From positions 1 to 64,000 of the forward strand of contig JACRAU010000017.1 in NCBI GenBank assembly GCA_016234655.1: a stretch of DNA of 64,000 nucleotides. The letters are read 5' to 3'. Positions within the stretch are counted from its first letter, which is position 1; every line of letters begins with the position of its first letter. The position numbers and the translations under genes were made by a program. The DNA is from Betaproteobacteria bacterium. Lineage in GTDB: Bacteria; Pseudomonadota; Gammaproteobacteria; Burkholderiales; Thiobacillaceae. The notes under the pieces are model-generated. The model was given only the letters and a program-made list of their open reading frames with translations. It did no database searches and was not told the origin of the DNA. This document shows positions 18,024 through 25,886 of this stretch, piece after piece.

Positions 18024-18461
18024 ATGAAAAGGAAGATTTCCAAAGCGGTGGTGTTGGGTGGCCTATTGGCCTGCGTGTCGGCCGGTGCCTTGGCCGATGA
18101 AGAAGAGATCATCAAGTATCGCAAGAACGTGATGAAGGCCTATGCCGGCCATATGGCGGCGGCGGGCGCCATTGTACAGGGCAAGGTGAAAGGCTCGGCG
18201 CTCAATCATGCCAAGGCCCTGGAGGCGACCGTGCAGGACATGGCCGGCATGTTCCCGGCCGGCTCCGATTTCGGCGAGACCAATGCGCTGGACACGGTGT
18301 GGTCGAAGCGGGCCGATTTCGAGAAGAAGGCCAAGGATAGCCAGGCCAAGGCGGCGGCCTTCGCCAAGGCGGCCGGCGGCGGCGAGGCGGCGGCCAAGTT
18401 CAAGGAATTGTCGGAAAGCTGCAAGGCCTGCCACAAGGACTATCGCAAAGAGCAGAAGTAA
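18024..18461 (+). CDS. Cytochrome c'
   Basis: This 145-residue periplasmic protein begins with a Sec signal (MKRKISKAVVLGGLLACVSA, cleavage likely after GALA, residue 24). The mature four-helix bundle ends in a single haem site CKACH (133-137), the hallmark of class II cytochrome c'. Such proteins bind NO and CO and often protect against nitrosative stress. GAGGAGG sits seven bases before the ATG. The next gene, a dihaem cytochrome, starts four bases after the stop, so the two are co-transcribed. Confidence 0.88.
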   Translation: MKRKISKAVVLGGLLACVSAGALADEEEIIKYRKNVMKAYAGHMAAAGAIVQGKVKGSALNHAKALEATVQDMAGMFPAGSDFGETNALDTVWSKRADFEKKAKDSQAKAAAFAKAAGGGEAAAKFKELSESCKACHKDYRKEQK

Positions 18462-18465
18462 GCCC

Positions 18466-19359
18466 ATGGCGCGTTGGCCGGCGCTGATCGCGCTGTTGCT
18501 TGCGGGCCATGTCCTGGCGGCGGGGCCGGACCTTGCCGCCGGGGAATACCTGTTCCGCGCGGCCGGCTGCGCGAATTGCCACACCGACCGCGAGCACGGC
18601 GGCGCGCCCTTGGCCGGCGGCCGCAAGCTGGCCACGCCCTTGGGCGACTTTTATACGCCCAACATCACGCCCGATCCGGACACCGGCCTCGGCCGCTGGA
18701 CCGAGGCCGATTTTCGCCGCGCCTTGCGCGAGGGGCGCGGGCCGGACGGCCGGCACTATTACCCGAGCTTTCCTTATGCCGCCTATAGCCGCTTGAGCGA
18801 TGCCGACATCGGCAACTTGTGGGCTTACCTCAAGACCGTGCCGCCGGTGCGCCAGGCCAACCGGCCGCATGTGCTGCCCTGGTATTTGCAGCCGCGCCCG
18901 CTGCTGGCCGGCTGGAAGCGGCTGTATTTCAGGCCGGGGCCGTTCGTGCCCGAGGCGGGCAAGGACGCCGTGTGGAATCGCGGCGCCTATCTGGTGCGGG
19001 CGCTGGGCCACTGCGCCGAGTGCCACACGCCGCGCAATCGCTTGGGCGGTTTTCGTATCGGTATGTACCTGGCCGGCGACAAGGCCGGGGCCGAGGGCGG
19101 CCTGGTGCCCAATATCACGCCGGACAAGGCGACCGGCATCGGCCGCTGGCGCCGTGGCGAGTTGATCGACTATCTCAAGACCGGCATGCGGCCGGACGGC
19201 GATTCGGCCGGCGGCCTGATGGCCGAGGTGATCGACAACGGCCTCAAATACCTGAGCGAGCCGGACATCGAGGCGATGGCGACGTATTTGCAGAGCGTGC
19301 CGGCGGTGACGCATGCGGTGCGCAAGCCTAAGCCGGCGCGGGACGAGTTCGAGTATTGA
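18466..19359 (+). CDS. Dihaem cytochrome c
   Basis: The 297-residue exported protein has a signal peptide (cleavage near VLAAG) and two class I cytochrome c domains with CANCH (35-39) and CAECH (183-187). The repeated GGRKL...NITPDPDTGLGRW and GGLVPNITPDKATGIGRW loops carry the usual haem-domain surface motif. The layout matches electron-accepting cytochrome subunits of membrane alcohol or sugar dehydrogenases and of stand-alone electron carriers. No dehydrogenase subunit is adjacent, so the partner is unknown. It lies directly behind the cytochrome c' gene. Confidence 0.85.
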   Translation: MARWPALIALLLAGHVLAAGPDLAAGEYLFRAAGCANCHTDREHGGAPLAGGRKLATPLGDFYTPNITPDPDTGLGRWTEADFRRALREGRGPDGRHYYPSFPYAAYSRLSDADIGNLWAYLKTVPPVRQANRPHVLPWYLQPRPLLAGWKRLYFRPGPFVPEAGKDAVWNRGAYLVRALGHCAECHTPRNRLGGFRIGMYLAGDKAGAEGGLVPNITPDKATGIGRWRRGELIDYLKTGMRPDGDSAGGLMAEVIDNGLKYLSEPDIEAMATYLQSVPAVTHAVRKPKPARDEFEY

Positions 19360-19416
19360 TCTTCATGGCGGCGGCACCGCCACGCCTTTTCCGCGAGTGC
19401 GGCAATGGCGAACGAT

Positions 19417-20265
19417 CTATAGCAGCACCACGCGGTTGCGTCCGCGGCCCTTGGCCTCGTACAGCGCCTCGTCGGTGCGCTTGAACAGGCTGCCGCAGTT
19501 GTCGCCGGGCAGGAAGCGGCTGGCGCCCAGGCTGATGGTGACTTGTTGGCCGATGCCGAAGTCGTGTTCCTGCACCACCTCGCGTAGGCGCTCGGCGGCG
19601 TCGACCAGGGCCTCGCCGTCGTCGGTGCAACTGAGCAATGCGAATTCCTCGCCGCCGATGCGGAAGAAACGGTCGGCCTCGCGCGCATGTTGTTGGACGA
19701 GCGCGGCCAGCCGCTTGAGCACGCGATCGCCCACGTCGTGGCCGAACTGGTCGTTGATCCGTTTGAAATGGTCGATGTCGAGCACGATCAACGACAGCCC
19801 GCGTTTGTAGCGGGACTCGTGTTTGATGTCGTCTTGCAGCGATTCGTCGAACTTGCGCCGGTTGTAGATGCCGGTGAGCGGGTCGGTGGTGGCCATCTCG
19901 GCCAGGCGCCGTTCCATTTCCTTGCGCCGCTCGATTTCGTGCTCCAGCGCGAGGTTCTTGTGTTCCAGGTCGCGGGCGAAGCGTTCGAGCAAGGCCTGGT
20001 TGTAATCGTGCAATTCCTCGGCGGTCTCGTGCGTCTTGAGCAGCGCGGCGGCGATGAATCCGAGCACGATCAGCAGAAAAGCGACGAAGCCGCGCATCCA
20101 GACTTCGTGGCCCTCCGGGTTCAGCAAAGAATCGATGAAGGCCAGGTCGGTTTCGAAGAAGGCGGTATCGATGTAGGCGTCGAATATCCAGGCGCCGAAC
20201 GCGATGCCGAAGCCCCCCAGGGCGACGATACGGCTGTCCAAAAAGCGGCTAAAACGCTTGAACAT
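19417..20265 (-). CDS. Membrane-bound diguanylate cyclase
   Basis: At 282 residues it joins two membrane helices (about 14-30 and 58-77) and a coiled coil (83-122) to a GGDEF domain. The active site reads GGEEF (204-208), and the first metal Asp lies in VLDIDHF (162-168). The inhibitory I-site READ (195-198) is placed five residues before it, so the enzyme should make c-di-GMP and be product-inhibited. The periplasmic loop between the helices is short (about 27 residues), and no known ligand domain is present. It ends next to the convergent cytochrome gene and starts six bases after gcvR on the same strand. Confidence 0.88.
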   Translation of the reverse strand: MFKRFSRFLDSRIVALGGFGIAFGAWIFDAYIDTAFFETDLAFIDSLLNPEGHEVWMRGFVAFLLIVLGFIAAALLKTHETAEELHDYNQALLERFARDLEHKNLALEHEIERRKEMERRLAEMATTDPLTGIYNRRKFDESLQDDIKHESRYKRGLSLIVLDIDHFKRINDQFGHDVGDRVLKRLAALVQQHAREADRFFRIGGEEFALLSCTDDGEALVDAAERLREVVQEHDFGIGQQVTISLGASRFLPGDNCGSLFKRTDEALYEAKGRGRNRVVLL

Positions 20266-20271
20266 GTTGCT

Positions 20272-20817
20272 CTATGCGCGCGGCGGCTCGAAAGTGGCGT
20301 CGAGATTGAGTTCGTCGCAATACTCGAAGAAGTCGCCGCGCAGGCCCGAGATGTGGGTGCTGGCCGGCACGCCGACGCGCATGGTCACCGAGAACATCGG
20401 CGTGCCGGTGTGCGGCGCCGGATAGGTGTTGGTGTTGACATCCTCGATATTGATGCCGCGATTGGCGAAGAAATCGGCCAGCTTGTGCACGATGCCGGGG
20501 TGGTCCATCGCCACCACTTCGATTTGATAGGGGATGACCGATTTTTTGTATTCGGTTTCGTGCGTGCGTTTGCACAGGATGGCGAGATCAAGGTCCTTGC
20601 CGATGCCGGCCAATTTGTTCTCTAGCTTGGACAGCGCATCCCAGCGGCCGGATACCAGCATGACGATGGCGAACTGGCCGCCCAGCAGCGCCATGCGCGA
20701 TTCTTCGATATTGCAATTGGCCTTGACCAGGCGGCTGGTCAGCTTTTGCACCAGGCCGACCTGATCGTCGCCGGTGGCGGTGATGACGAGATAGTCGCGG
20801 GGATTTTGGGTAGCCAT
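20272..20817 (-). CDS. gcvR: GcvR-type ACT-domain regulator
   Basis: The 181-residue protein consists of two ACT domains: residues 7-80 (DYLVITATGDDQVGLVQKLT) and 94-175 (YQIEVVAMDHPGIVHKLADF). This is the architecture of GcvR, the protein that antagonises GcvA in control of glycine cleavage genes. No glycine cleavage gene is in the window. The start codon is three bases from the target-site repeat of a palindromic element (20824-21108), so this element forms the entire 5' untranslated region. The diguanylate cyclase gene follows closely. Confidence 0.82.
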   Translation of the reverse strand: MATQNPRDYLVITATGDDQVGLVQKLTSRLVKANCNIEESRMALLGGQFAIVMLVSGRWDALSKLENKLAGIGKDLDLAILCKRTHETEYKKSVIPYQIEVVAMDHPGIVHKLADFFANRGINIEDVNTNTYPAPHTGTPMFSVTMRVGVPASTHISGLRGDFFEYCDELNLDATFEPPRA

Positions 20818-20820
20818 ATC

Positions 20821-21111
20821 TTAGAGCCTATTTCAGTAGGAAACATACCCCGCGCCGGCTACCTGCGGGATGCAGTGCAAGGCGCGGGGGACGAAGTGTA
20901 GTTATTCTCCACGAGTTACCCGCAACGTAGCAATGCACCCTGAAGGGTATAAACGCCCGCAGGCAACCGGCCCTTCGGGTTGAGGCCAGGATCGGCGTCT
21001 GCCGCGTTGCGCCGCTTGTCGATGGAATGACCATCGACTGCGCGCCGCGCCTTGCATCCATCCGATCCTGGCCTCAACGCGGGGTGTGTTTCCTACTGAA
21101 ATAGGCTCTTA
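20821..21111. mobile_element. 285-bp MITE-like element, 3-bp TTA target duplication
   Basis: The element (20824-21108) has long terminal inverted repeats: GAGCCTATTTCAGTAGGAAAC on the left is matched by its complement on the right, with one mismatch continuing through ACCCCGCG. It is flanked by TTA on both sides (20821-20823, 21109-21111). Inside, AGGCCAGGATCGG and CCGATCCTGGCCT form a second nested palindrome. There is no transposase frame. The GAGCCT termini with a TNA target suggest mobilisation by an IS5-family (IS1031-like) transposase; that assignment is inference. Confidence 0.85.
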
Positions 21112-21183
21112 GACAGCTTGCAACGGAATGCAGTCATTGTAGCCGGCACCGGCTCGGAGCGGGCAGTATGTTCTGTCCAGCGC

Positions 21184-21417
21184 TCAGGCCAGCCAGGCCT
21201 CGATCTTCTTGCGGTCTGGCACGCCGCCGGCATGGACCACCTTGCCGTCCACGACCACGCCGGGGGTGGACATGACGCCGTAGGAGAGGATGGCGCCCAT
21301 GTCCTGTACCTTCTCGATGGTGATCTCGATGCTTTTGGCGCGGGCTACTTCGGCGATCAGTTTGGCGGTGGTTTCGCAGTTGGCGCAGCCGGAGCCGAGT
21401 ACTTTGATGTCTTTCAT
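21184..21417 (-). CDS. Small thioredoxin-like redox protein
   Basis: The 77-residue protein has the mini-thioredoxin pattern KVLGSGCANCETTAKLI with a CANC redox pair at residues 11-14 and a cis-proline (MSTPGVVVDGKVVHAGG). Such proteins are the usual last gene of operons with DUF318/ArsP permeases, where they are thought to keep thiols or metalloid ligands reduced. It starts 12 bases after the end of the Cys-tailed gene in the arsenic operon. Reduction of the thioredoxin-type ArsC enzymes in the same operon is a plausible but unproven role. Confidence 0.82.
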   Translation of the reverse strand: MKDIKVLGSGCANCETTAKLIAEVARAKSIEITIEKVQDMGAILSYGVMSTPGVVVDGKVVHAGGVPDRKKIEAWLA

Positions 21418-21429
21418 GACCTTCTTTCC

Positions 21430-21774
21430 TCAGCAGCAGGATTGGCCGCCCGGCGTCGGCGTGCAGCAGGCGCCGCCGGCCTCGGCGATAGCGATGTTGA
21501 GCGGCGTGCCCTTGGCTACCTTGGGCTTGGCCGGCGCCTCCGGTATGGCTGCCGCGCCTTGGCCGCGGGCCTCGTCGAAGCCGAGGTCGAGCAGGCCGCC
21601 GGCCTCGTCGCGGATGTGGCGGGCGATCTCGATCACGCTGTCGATGTGGGCCTCGGGCACGCCGTATTCGCGCAGCTTGTCCAATTGGCACAGGCCCTGT
21701 TTCGGATGCTTGGCCGCGATGTTGGCGGCGAGCGCGACCAGGGCGACGATGGAGGGGTGGAGTTCGGCGGTCAT
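21430..21774 (-). CDS. Cys-tailed hypothetical protein of the ars operon
   Basis: I cannot place this 114-residue protein firmly. The first 70 residues are helical (LHPSIVALVALAANIAAKHP, then HIDSVIEIARHIRDEAGG) and recall a carboxymuconolactone-decarboxylase-like bundle. The tail is glycine- and cysteine-rich: GGACCTPTPGGQSCC, with two vicinal Cys pairs. Vicinal cysteines bind As(III), so metalloid binding is a reasonable guess. Its ATG overlaps the permease stop (ATGA), showing translational coupling to the transporter. Confidence 0.6.
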   Translation of the reverse strand: MTAELHPSIVALVALAANIAAKHPKQGLCQLDKLREYGVPEAHIDSVIEIARHIRDEAGGLLDLGFDEARGQGAAAIPEAPAKPKVAKGTPLNIAIAEAGGACCTPTPGGQSCC

Positions 21775-22733
21775 GGCACGCTCCTCAATGCGTTGAAGGT
21801 GACGCCGACCAGCACGAAGCTGACGGCGAGGTAGCCGGCGAAGATGCCGAGCAGCGGCCACTTGGCGACCTTGCGCAGGATCAGCATCTCCGGCAGCGAC
21901 AGGGCGATCACGGCCATCATGAAGGCGAGCACGGTGCCCACCGGCACGCCCTTGCCCAGCAGGGCCTCGGCCACCGGGATGACGCCGACGGCATCGGAAT
22001 ACATGGGCACGCCGACCAGCACCGCGACGACGACCGAGAGCACGCTGCCGTCGCCGGCGATCCTGGCGACGAAATCGGCCGGGACAAAGCCGTGGATGAC
22101 GGCGCCGACGCCGACGCCGATCAGCACGTACTTCCAGATGCGGCCGACGATCTGGCGCACCTCGTTCCAAGCATAGTCGTGCCGGGCGGCGAGCGAGGTT
22201 GCCGGTTCCGGCACCGGGGCCTCGCCCATGTGGATCTGCCAGACATAGTCCTCGACCCAGCGCTCCAGCCGGAAGGCCTGCAACACGTAGCCGCCGACGA
22301 AGGCGACAGTGAGCCCGGTGAGCACGTAGATCAGCGTCGTCTGCCAGCCGATCACCCCGAGCAGCACCGCGATGGCGGCCAGGTCGACCATGGGGCTGGC
22401 GATCAGGAAGGACAGGGTCACCCCGAGCGGGATGCCGGCCTCGACGAAGCCGATGAACAGCGGGATCGAGGAGCAGGAACAGAACGGCGTCACCGCGCCC
22501 AGGCCGACCGCCATCAGCCGCGCCCCCGGCCCCGAGCGGCCGCGCATCATGGCGCGCACCCGCTCCGGGGTGAGCAGGGCGCGCAGCCAGCCCATGAGGT
22601 AGATCACCGTGGTCAGCAGGACCAGGATCTTCGCCACGTCCATGACGAAGAAGTGCAGGGCCGCGCCGAGCCGGGATTCGGGCGCGAGGCCGGCCAGGTC
22701 GAAGACCAGCAGGGTGGCGAGGGCGTCGAACAT
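21771..22733 (-). CDS. arsP: DUF318/ArsP-type permease
   Basis: The 320-residue protein has about eight membrane helices and the DUF318 hallmark TPFCSCSSIPLFIGFVEAGI near residue 80, whose clustered cysteines are typical of the family. ArsP members export trivalent organoarsenicals such as methylarsenite and roxarsone(III). Others of this family are of unknown substrate. The presence of arsI, the C-As lyase gene, in the same operon supports an organoarsenical role. It is the only evident membrane pump in the operon. Translation is coupled to the Cys-tailed protein that follows. Confidence 0.82.
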   Translation of the reverse strand: MFDALATLLVFDLAGLAPESRLGAALHFFVMDVAKILVLLTTVIYLMGWLRALLTPERVRAMMRGRSGPGARLMAVGLGAVTPFCSCSSIPLFIGFVEAGIPLGVTLSFLIASPMVDLAAIAVLLGVIGWQTTLIYVLTGLTVAFVGGYVLQAFRLERWVEDYVWQIHMGEAPVPEPATSLAARHDYAWNEVRQIVGRIWKYVLIGVGVGAVIHGFVPADFVARIAGDGSVLSVVVAVLVGVPMYSDAVGVIPVAEALLGKGVPVGTVLAFMMAVIALSLPEMLILRKVAKWPLLGIFAGYLAVSFVLVGVTFNALRSVP

Positions 22734-22743
22734 GCGGGGGCGC

Positions 22744-23157
22744 TTACAGCCCCAGGGCCGTTTTCACGGCCGGCACCAGGCGGGCGCGGATGTCGTCGCG
22801 CACGGCGACGAAGGATTCCAATGGCTCGCCGTGCGGGTCGTGGAAGGGCAGGTGGATGGCCGGCACCGGCTTGGGGAAGATCGGGCAGGTCTCCTTGGCG
22901 TTGTCGCAGACGGTGACGACCAGGGCGATGTCTTCGCTCATCACCGCGTCGACGTCTTTCGGGTACAGCCCCTCGGTGGGCAGGCCGGCGAGCTTCAAGG
23001 CCTCGATGGCGCCGTCGGCCACCTTGGGCTGGGGCCGGGTGCCGGCGGAGAGGGCGCGCGCCTTGCCGGCGAGGTCGTGGTTGAGCAGGACTTCGGCCAT
23101 TTGCGAGCGGCAGGAGTTGCCGGTGCAGAGCACCAGGACGGTGGGGAGTGTGTTCAT
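22744..23157 (-). CDS. arsC: Arsenate reductase, thioredoxin-coupled type
   Basis: The 137-residue protein has the low-molecular-weight phosphatase P-loop LCTGNSCRS with nucleophile C11. A second redox pair C84 and C91 lies in VVTVCDNAKETCP, the C-x6-C spacing of the Staphylococcus-type thioredoxin-dependent ArsC. It reduces arsenate to arsenite through a C11-C84-C91 relay. The mini-thioredoxin at the end of the operon is a candidate partner. It follows the aquaporin gene after 27 bases. Confidence 0.9.
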   Translation of the reverse strand: MNTLPTVLVLCTGNSCRSQMAEVLLNHDLAGKARALSAGTRPQPKVADGAIEALKLAGLPTEGLYPKDVDAVMSEDIALVVTVCDNAKETCPIFPKPVPAIHLPFHDPHGEPLESFVAVRDDIRARLVPAVKTALGL

Positions 23158-23184
23158 GGGTTTCTCTCGGGTGTGGTTAAAAAT

Positions 23185-23883
23185 TCATAGGCCGTCATGC
23201 TGGACGACTACCTCTTGCGCGGCTGCGGCCGACACCGGGGCCAGCCACTTGAATAGCGCGGTGGCCGCGAAGGCGCCGAGCAACTGGGCCGCGATGAAGG
23301 CCGGGGCGTCGGCCGGGCGGATGCCGGCGAAGGTGTCGGTGGCGGCGCGGGCGACGGTGACGGCCGGGTTGGCGAACGAGGTCGAGGCGGTGAACCAGTA
23401 GGCGGCGGTGATGTAGGCGCCGACCACGAAGGGCACGGCCGAGGGGCGCGAGCGCACGCAGCCCCATATCACGGCGAGCAGGCCGAAGGTGGCGACGAAT
23501 TCGCTCCACCACTGGGCCGGGCCGCTACGCACGTGTTGCGACGCGAACAGCAGCGGCTCCTCGAACATCAGGTGGGCGGCCATCACGCCGAGCAGGCCGC
23601 CGACGACCTGGGCGACGAGGTAGCCCGGCACCTCGCGCCAGGCGATGCCGCCCTGCCAGGCATCGGCCAGGGTGACGGCGGGGTTGAAGTGGGCGCCGGA
23701 GATCGGGCCGAAGGTGAGGATCAAGGCGACCAGGCCGGCGCCGGTGGCGAGGGTGTTGGCCAAGAGCGCGATGGCCATGTTGCCGCCGGCCAGGCGCTCG
23801 GCCATGATGCCCGAGCCGACCACGACGGCGAGTAGGAAGGCGGTGCCGAGCGCCTCGGCGACCAGGCGGCGGGATCGGCTCAT
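23185..23883 (-). CDS. aqpS: Aquaporin/glyceroporin (AqpS-like)
   Basis: The 232-residue channel has six membrane helices and both half-helix NPA motifs: SGAHFNPAVTLADAW near residue 65 and TSFANPAVTVARA near residue 180. In ars operons that lack ArsB or Acr3, such a channel (AqpS of Sinorhizobium meliloti) lets arsenite made inside the cell leave by diffusion. That fits here, since no arsenite pump is found. The gene starts by an ATGA overlap with the upstream arsC. Confidence 0.9.
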   Translation of the reverse strand: MSRSRRLVAEALGTAFLLAVVVGSGIMAERLAGGNMAIALLANTLATGAGLVALILTFGPISGAHFNPAVTLADAWQGGIAWREVPGYLVAQVVGGLLGVMAAHLMFEEPLLFASQHVRSGPAQWWSEFVATFGLLAVIWGCVRSRPSAVPFVVGAYITAAYWFTASTSFANPAVTVARAATDTFAGIRPADAPAFIAAQLLGAFAATALFKWLAPVSAAAAQEVVVQHDGL

Positions 23884-24380
23884 GCCGCCGCCCCCAGCGT
23901 GTGCAGCTGTTCGGCCAGCTTCAGGCGGTCCAGCTTCTCGATCGGCAACTCCAGGAATAGATGGATGCGGGTGGCGAGCTGCAAGAAGACGTGGCGGAAA
24001 CGTTCGCGCTTGGCCGCGTCGTCGCCCTGGAAGGCGGCCGGGTCCTCGAAGCCCCAGTGCGCGGTCATCGGTTGGCCGGGCCAGGCCGGGCAGGCCTCGC
24101 CGGCGGCTTGGTCGCAGACGGTGAACACAAAGTCCATGTGCGGCGCCTCGGGCGCGGCGAACTCGTCCCACGGCTTGCTGCGCAGACCTTCGGTGGGGCA
24201 GCCGTCGCGCTGCAACAGTTCCAGCGCGAACGGGTTAACCTGGCCGACCGGCCGGCTGCCCGCGCTATGGGCGCGAAAGCGGCCACGGCCCAGCTTGTTG
24301 AGCAGGGCCTCGGCCATGATCGAGCGGGCCGAGTTGCCGGTGCAGAGGAACAGCACGTTGTAGGTTTGGTTGGGATTCAC
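23880..24380 (-). CDS. arsC: Arsenate reductase-like phosphatase, second copy
   Basis: The 166-residue protein has P-loop FLCTGNSARS (C13) and the later block VFTVCDQAAGEACPAWPGQP with C89 and C97, eight apart. It differs from the 137-residue ArsC in this operon by a longer C-terminal helix (RFRHVFLQLATRIHLFLELP) and by Ala in place of Cys after the P-loop Ser. It is closely similar to the gene just upstream, so a tandem duplication is likely. Arsenate reduction is the expected role; the electron donor is not clear from sequence. Confidence 0.86.
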   Translation of the reverse strand: MNPNQTYNVLFLCTGNSARSIMAEALLNKLGRGRFRAHSAGSRPVGQVNPFALELLQRDGCPTEGLRSKPWDEFAAPEAPHMDFVFTVCDQAAGEACPAWPGQPMTAHWGFEDPAAFQGDDAAKRERFRHVFLQLATRIHLFLELPIEKLDRLKLAEQLHTLGAAA

Positions 24381-24410
24381 TTTGTCTTACCTCATCCGTG
24401 TCGGAAAACG

Positions 24411-24914
24411 TCAACGGACAGCACCGATCTCATATAACGCTTTTTCTAACTTCAGCCGGTCGAGCTTATCGAACGGCAGATTGACGAACAGGCCGATGCG
24501 CGTGCGCATCTGGTTGTAGGCGGTGAAGAAGGCCTTGCGGATGTCGTCCTCGCTGCCCGTGGCGACGGCGGGGTCGTCGATGCCCCAGTGCGCCGTCATC
24601 GGCTGGCCCGGCCAGGCCGGGCAGGCTTCGCCGGCGGCCCGGTCGCAGACGGTGAAGACGAAATCCAGATGGGGCGCGTCGGCCTGGGCGAACTCTTCCC
24701 AAGATTTGCTGCGCAGGCCCTCGGTGGGGAAGCGGTGTTTTTCCAGCAGCTCGACGGTGTGCGGGTTGACCGCGCCGGCCGGGTGGCTGCCGGCGCTGAA
24801 GGCATGGAAGCGGCCCGCGCCCAGCTTGTTCAGGATCGCCTCGGCGAAGATCGAACGGGCCGAATTGCCGGTGCAGAGGAACAGCACATTGAAGGGACGA
24901 TTAGCAGCAGCCAC
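24411..24914 (-). CDS. arsC: Arsenate reductase-like phosphatase, third copy
   Basis: The 167-residue paralogue of the previous gene shares FLCTGNSARSI, GSHPAGAVNPHTVELLEKH, LRSKSWEEFAQADAPH(L/M)DFVFTVCD and AGEACPAWPGQPMTAHWG. The two copies are diverged enough to have been separate for some time. The gene overlaps the end of arsI by 14 bases. Two near-equal copies could give dosage or different donors or substrates. Confidence 0.86.
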   Translation of the reverse strand: MAAANRPFNVLFLCTGNSARSIFAEAILNKLGAGRFHAFSAGSHPAGAVNPHTVELLEKHRFPTEGLRSKSWEEFAQADAPHLDFVFTVCDRAAGEACPAWPGQPMTAHWGIDDPAVATGSEDDIRKAFFTAYNQMRTRIGLFVNLPFDKLDRLKLEKALYEIGAVR

Positions 24915-25368
24915 TCTTGGCTCCTTTCAACTCGGGGACGCAGCAGGCGGATTGCACGGCGATGCCGATGCCTTTTTTGGCGCTCATGTCGTTGCCGCCG
25001 AACATCGGCACCTCGCTCAAGGTGTGGAAGGCCTCCCAGGCGATGCCTTGCGGGTCGACCGTCCAGTGCTTGTTCGATTCGGCATAGCAACAGGCCGTGC
25101 CGCTTTGCGAAACCACTTGGCCGCCGGCCGCGTTCATGTTGGCATGCACGCCTTCCAACTCGCCGTCGGATTCGACCTGGAAACCCAGGTGATCCAGGCC
25201 CTTGGCGCGGCCGCGATTGGAAATGGCGAAGTTCACGCGCGGGTCGTCCAGCATCCACTTGGCGTAGTCGTCCTTGGTCACCGCCGGCGCCTGGCCGAAC
25301 AGCTTGGAATAGAAGTCGATGTTCTTCGCGAGGTCGTCGACCGCGATATGGATGTGCAGGCGTTTCAC
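24901..25368 (-). CDS. arsI: ArsI/CadI-type C-As lyase
   Basis: The 155-residue vicinal-oxygen-chelate protein has the ArsI active-site string TACCYAESNKHW with the substrate-binding pair C93-C94. Metal ligands are consistent with H5 (or H7), H60 and E112. ArsI uses Fe(II) and oxygen to split the carbon-arsenic bond of trivalent organoarsenicals such as methylarsenite. The C-terminal tail ends in further cysteines (SACCVPEL and GCC), common in the family. It is the second gene of the operon, four bases after arsR. Confidence 0.9.
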   Translation of the reverse strand: MKRLHIHIAVDDLAKNIDFYSKLFGQAPAVTKDDYAKWMLDDPRVNFAISNRGRAKGLDHLGFQVESDGELEGVHANMNAAGGQVVSQSGTACCYAESNKHWTVDPQGIAWEAFHTLSEVPMFGGNDMSAKKGIGIAVQSACCVPELKGAKSGCC

Positions 25369-25372
25369 GGCA

Positions 25373-25696
25373 TTACTCCTTACAGGTGTTGTCGCAGACG
25401 GGCAGGCAGGGCTCGCCGCCGCAGCAGTTCTCGGTGAGGGTGGCGATCAAGTCGTTCATCGCCGCGAAGTCGGCCGAATAGAAAATAAACCGGCCTTCCT
25501 GCCGTGCCTGCACCAGGCCGGCGTGGGTGAGCTCCTTGAGGTGGAACGACAGCGTGGCCGGGGCCAGGCCCAGGGCCTCGGCGATGCGCCCGGCGGCCAG
25601 GCCGTCCGGCCCGGCCTGTACCAACAGGCGAAACACGGTCAGCCGGTTCTCCTGGGCCAGGGCGGCAAGGCGTTGCACGGTTTGTTTGAATTCCAT
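25373..25696 (-). CDS. arsR: ArsR-family arsenite-responsive repressor
   Basis: The 107-residue winged-helix repressor reads LAPATLSFHLKELTHAGLVQARQEGRFIFY through helix-turn-helix and wing. The usual ELCVCDL site of R773-type ArsR in helix 3 is absent. Instead the C-terminus has C91, C92, C97, C101 and C105 (ENCCGGEPC region), like the Acidithiobacillus type whose C95, C96 and C102 bind As(III). ATG 25696 is chosen because MEFKQTVQRLAALA matches family starts; ATG 25732 is upstream in frame. A palindrome lies directly before it. Confidence 0.9.
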   Translation of the reverse strand: MEFKQTVQRLAALAQENRLTVFRLLVQAGPDGLAAGRIAEALGLAPATLSFHLKELTHAGLVQARQEGRFIFYSADFAAMNDLIATLTENCCGGEPCLPVCDNTCKE

Positions 25697-25697
25697 A

Positions 25698-25715
25698 TTT
25701 CCATAATCATGGAAA
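25698..25715 (-). promoter_or_regulatory. Probable ArsR operator
   Basis: A perfect inverted repeat TTTCCAT-AATC-ATGGAAA ends one base before the arsR ATG. Its position would let the repressor block the start region of the nine-gene ars operon. The divergent kinase gene starts 170 bases away on the other side. Confidence 0.6.
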
Positions 25716-25886
25716 CGACGTGGGGCTGTCAAGAAAAAAAACGGGCAAATATAAAACGCGCGGCACGGCTTGCCATTGATAAAGCGCCGATCCTATGCGG
25801 CTGGCGGGCACTCCTAATCCAAGCTCCTTTCTGCCAGAATCCAGGCCAGGGATGGATAAGCCTTCAAGGCATGACAGGGAAAATTG

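Noticed and set aside
20818-21183. Glycine riboswitch before gcvR
   Set aside because: The region is explained by the inverted-repeat element; no glycine aptamer features are visible.
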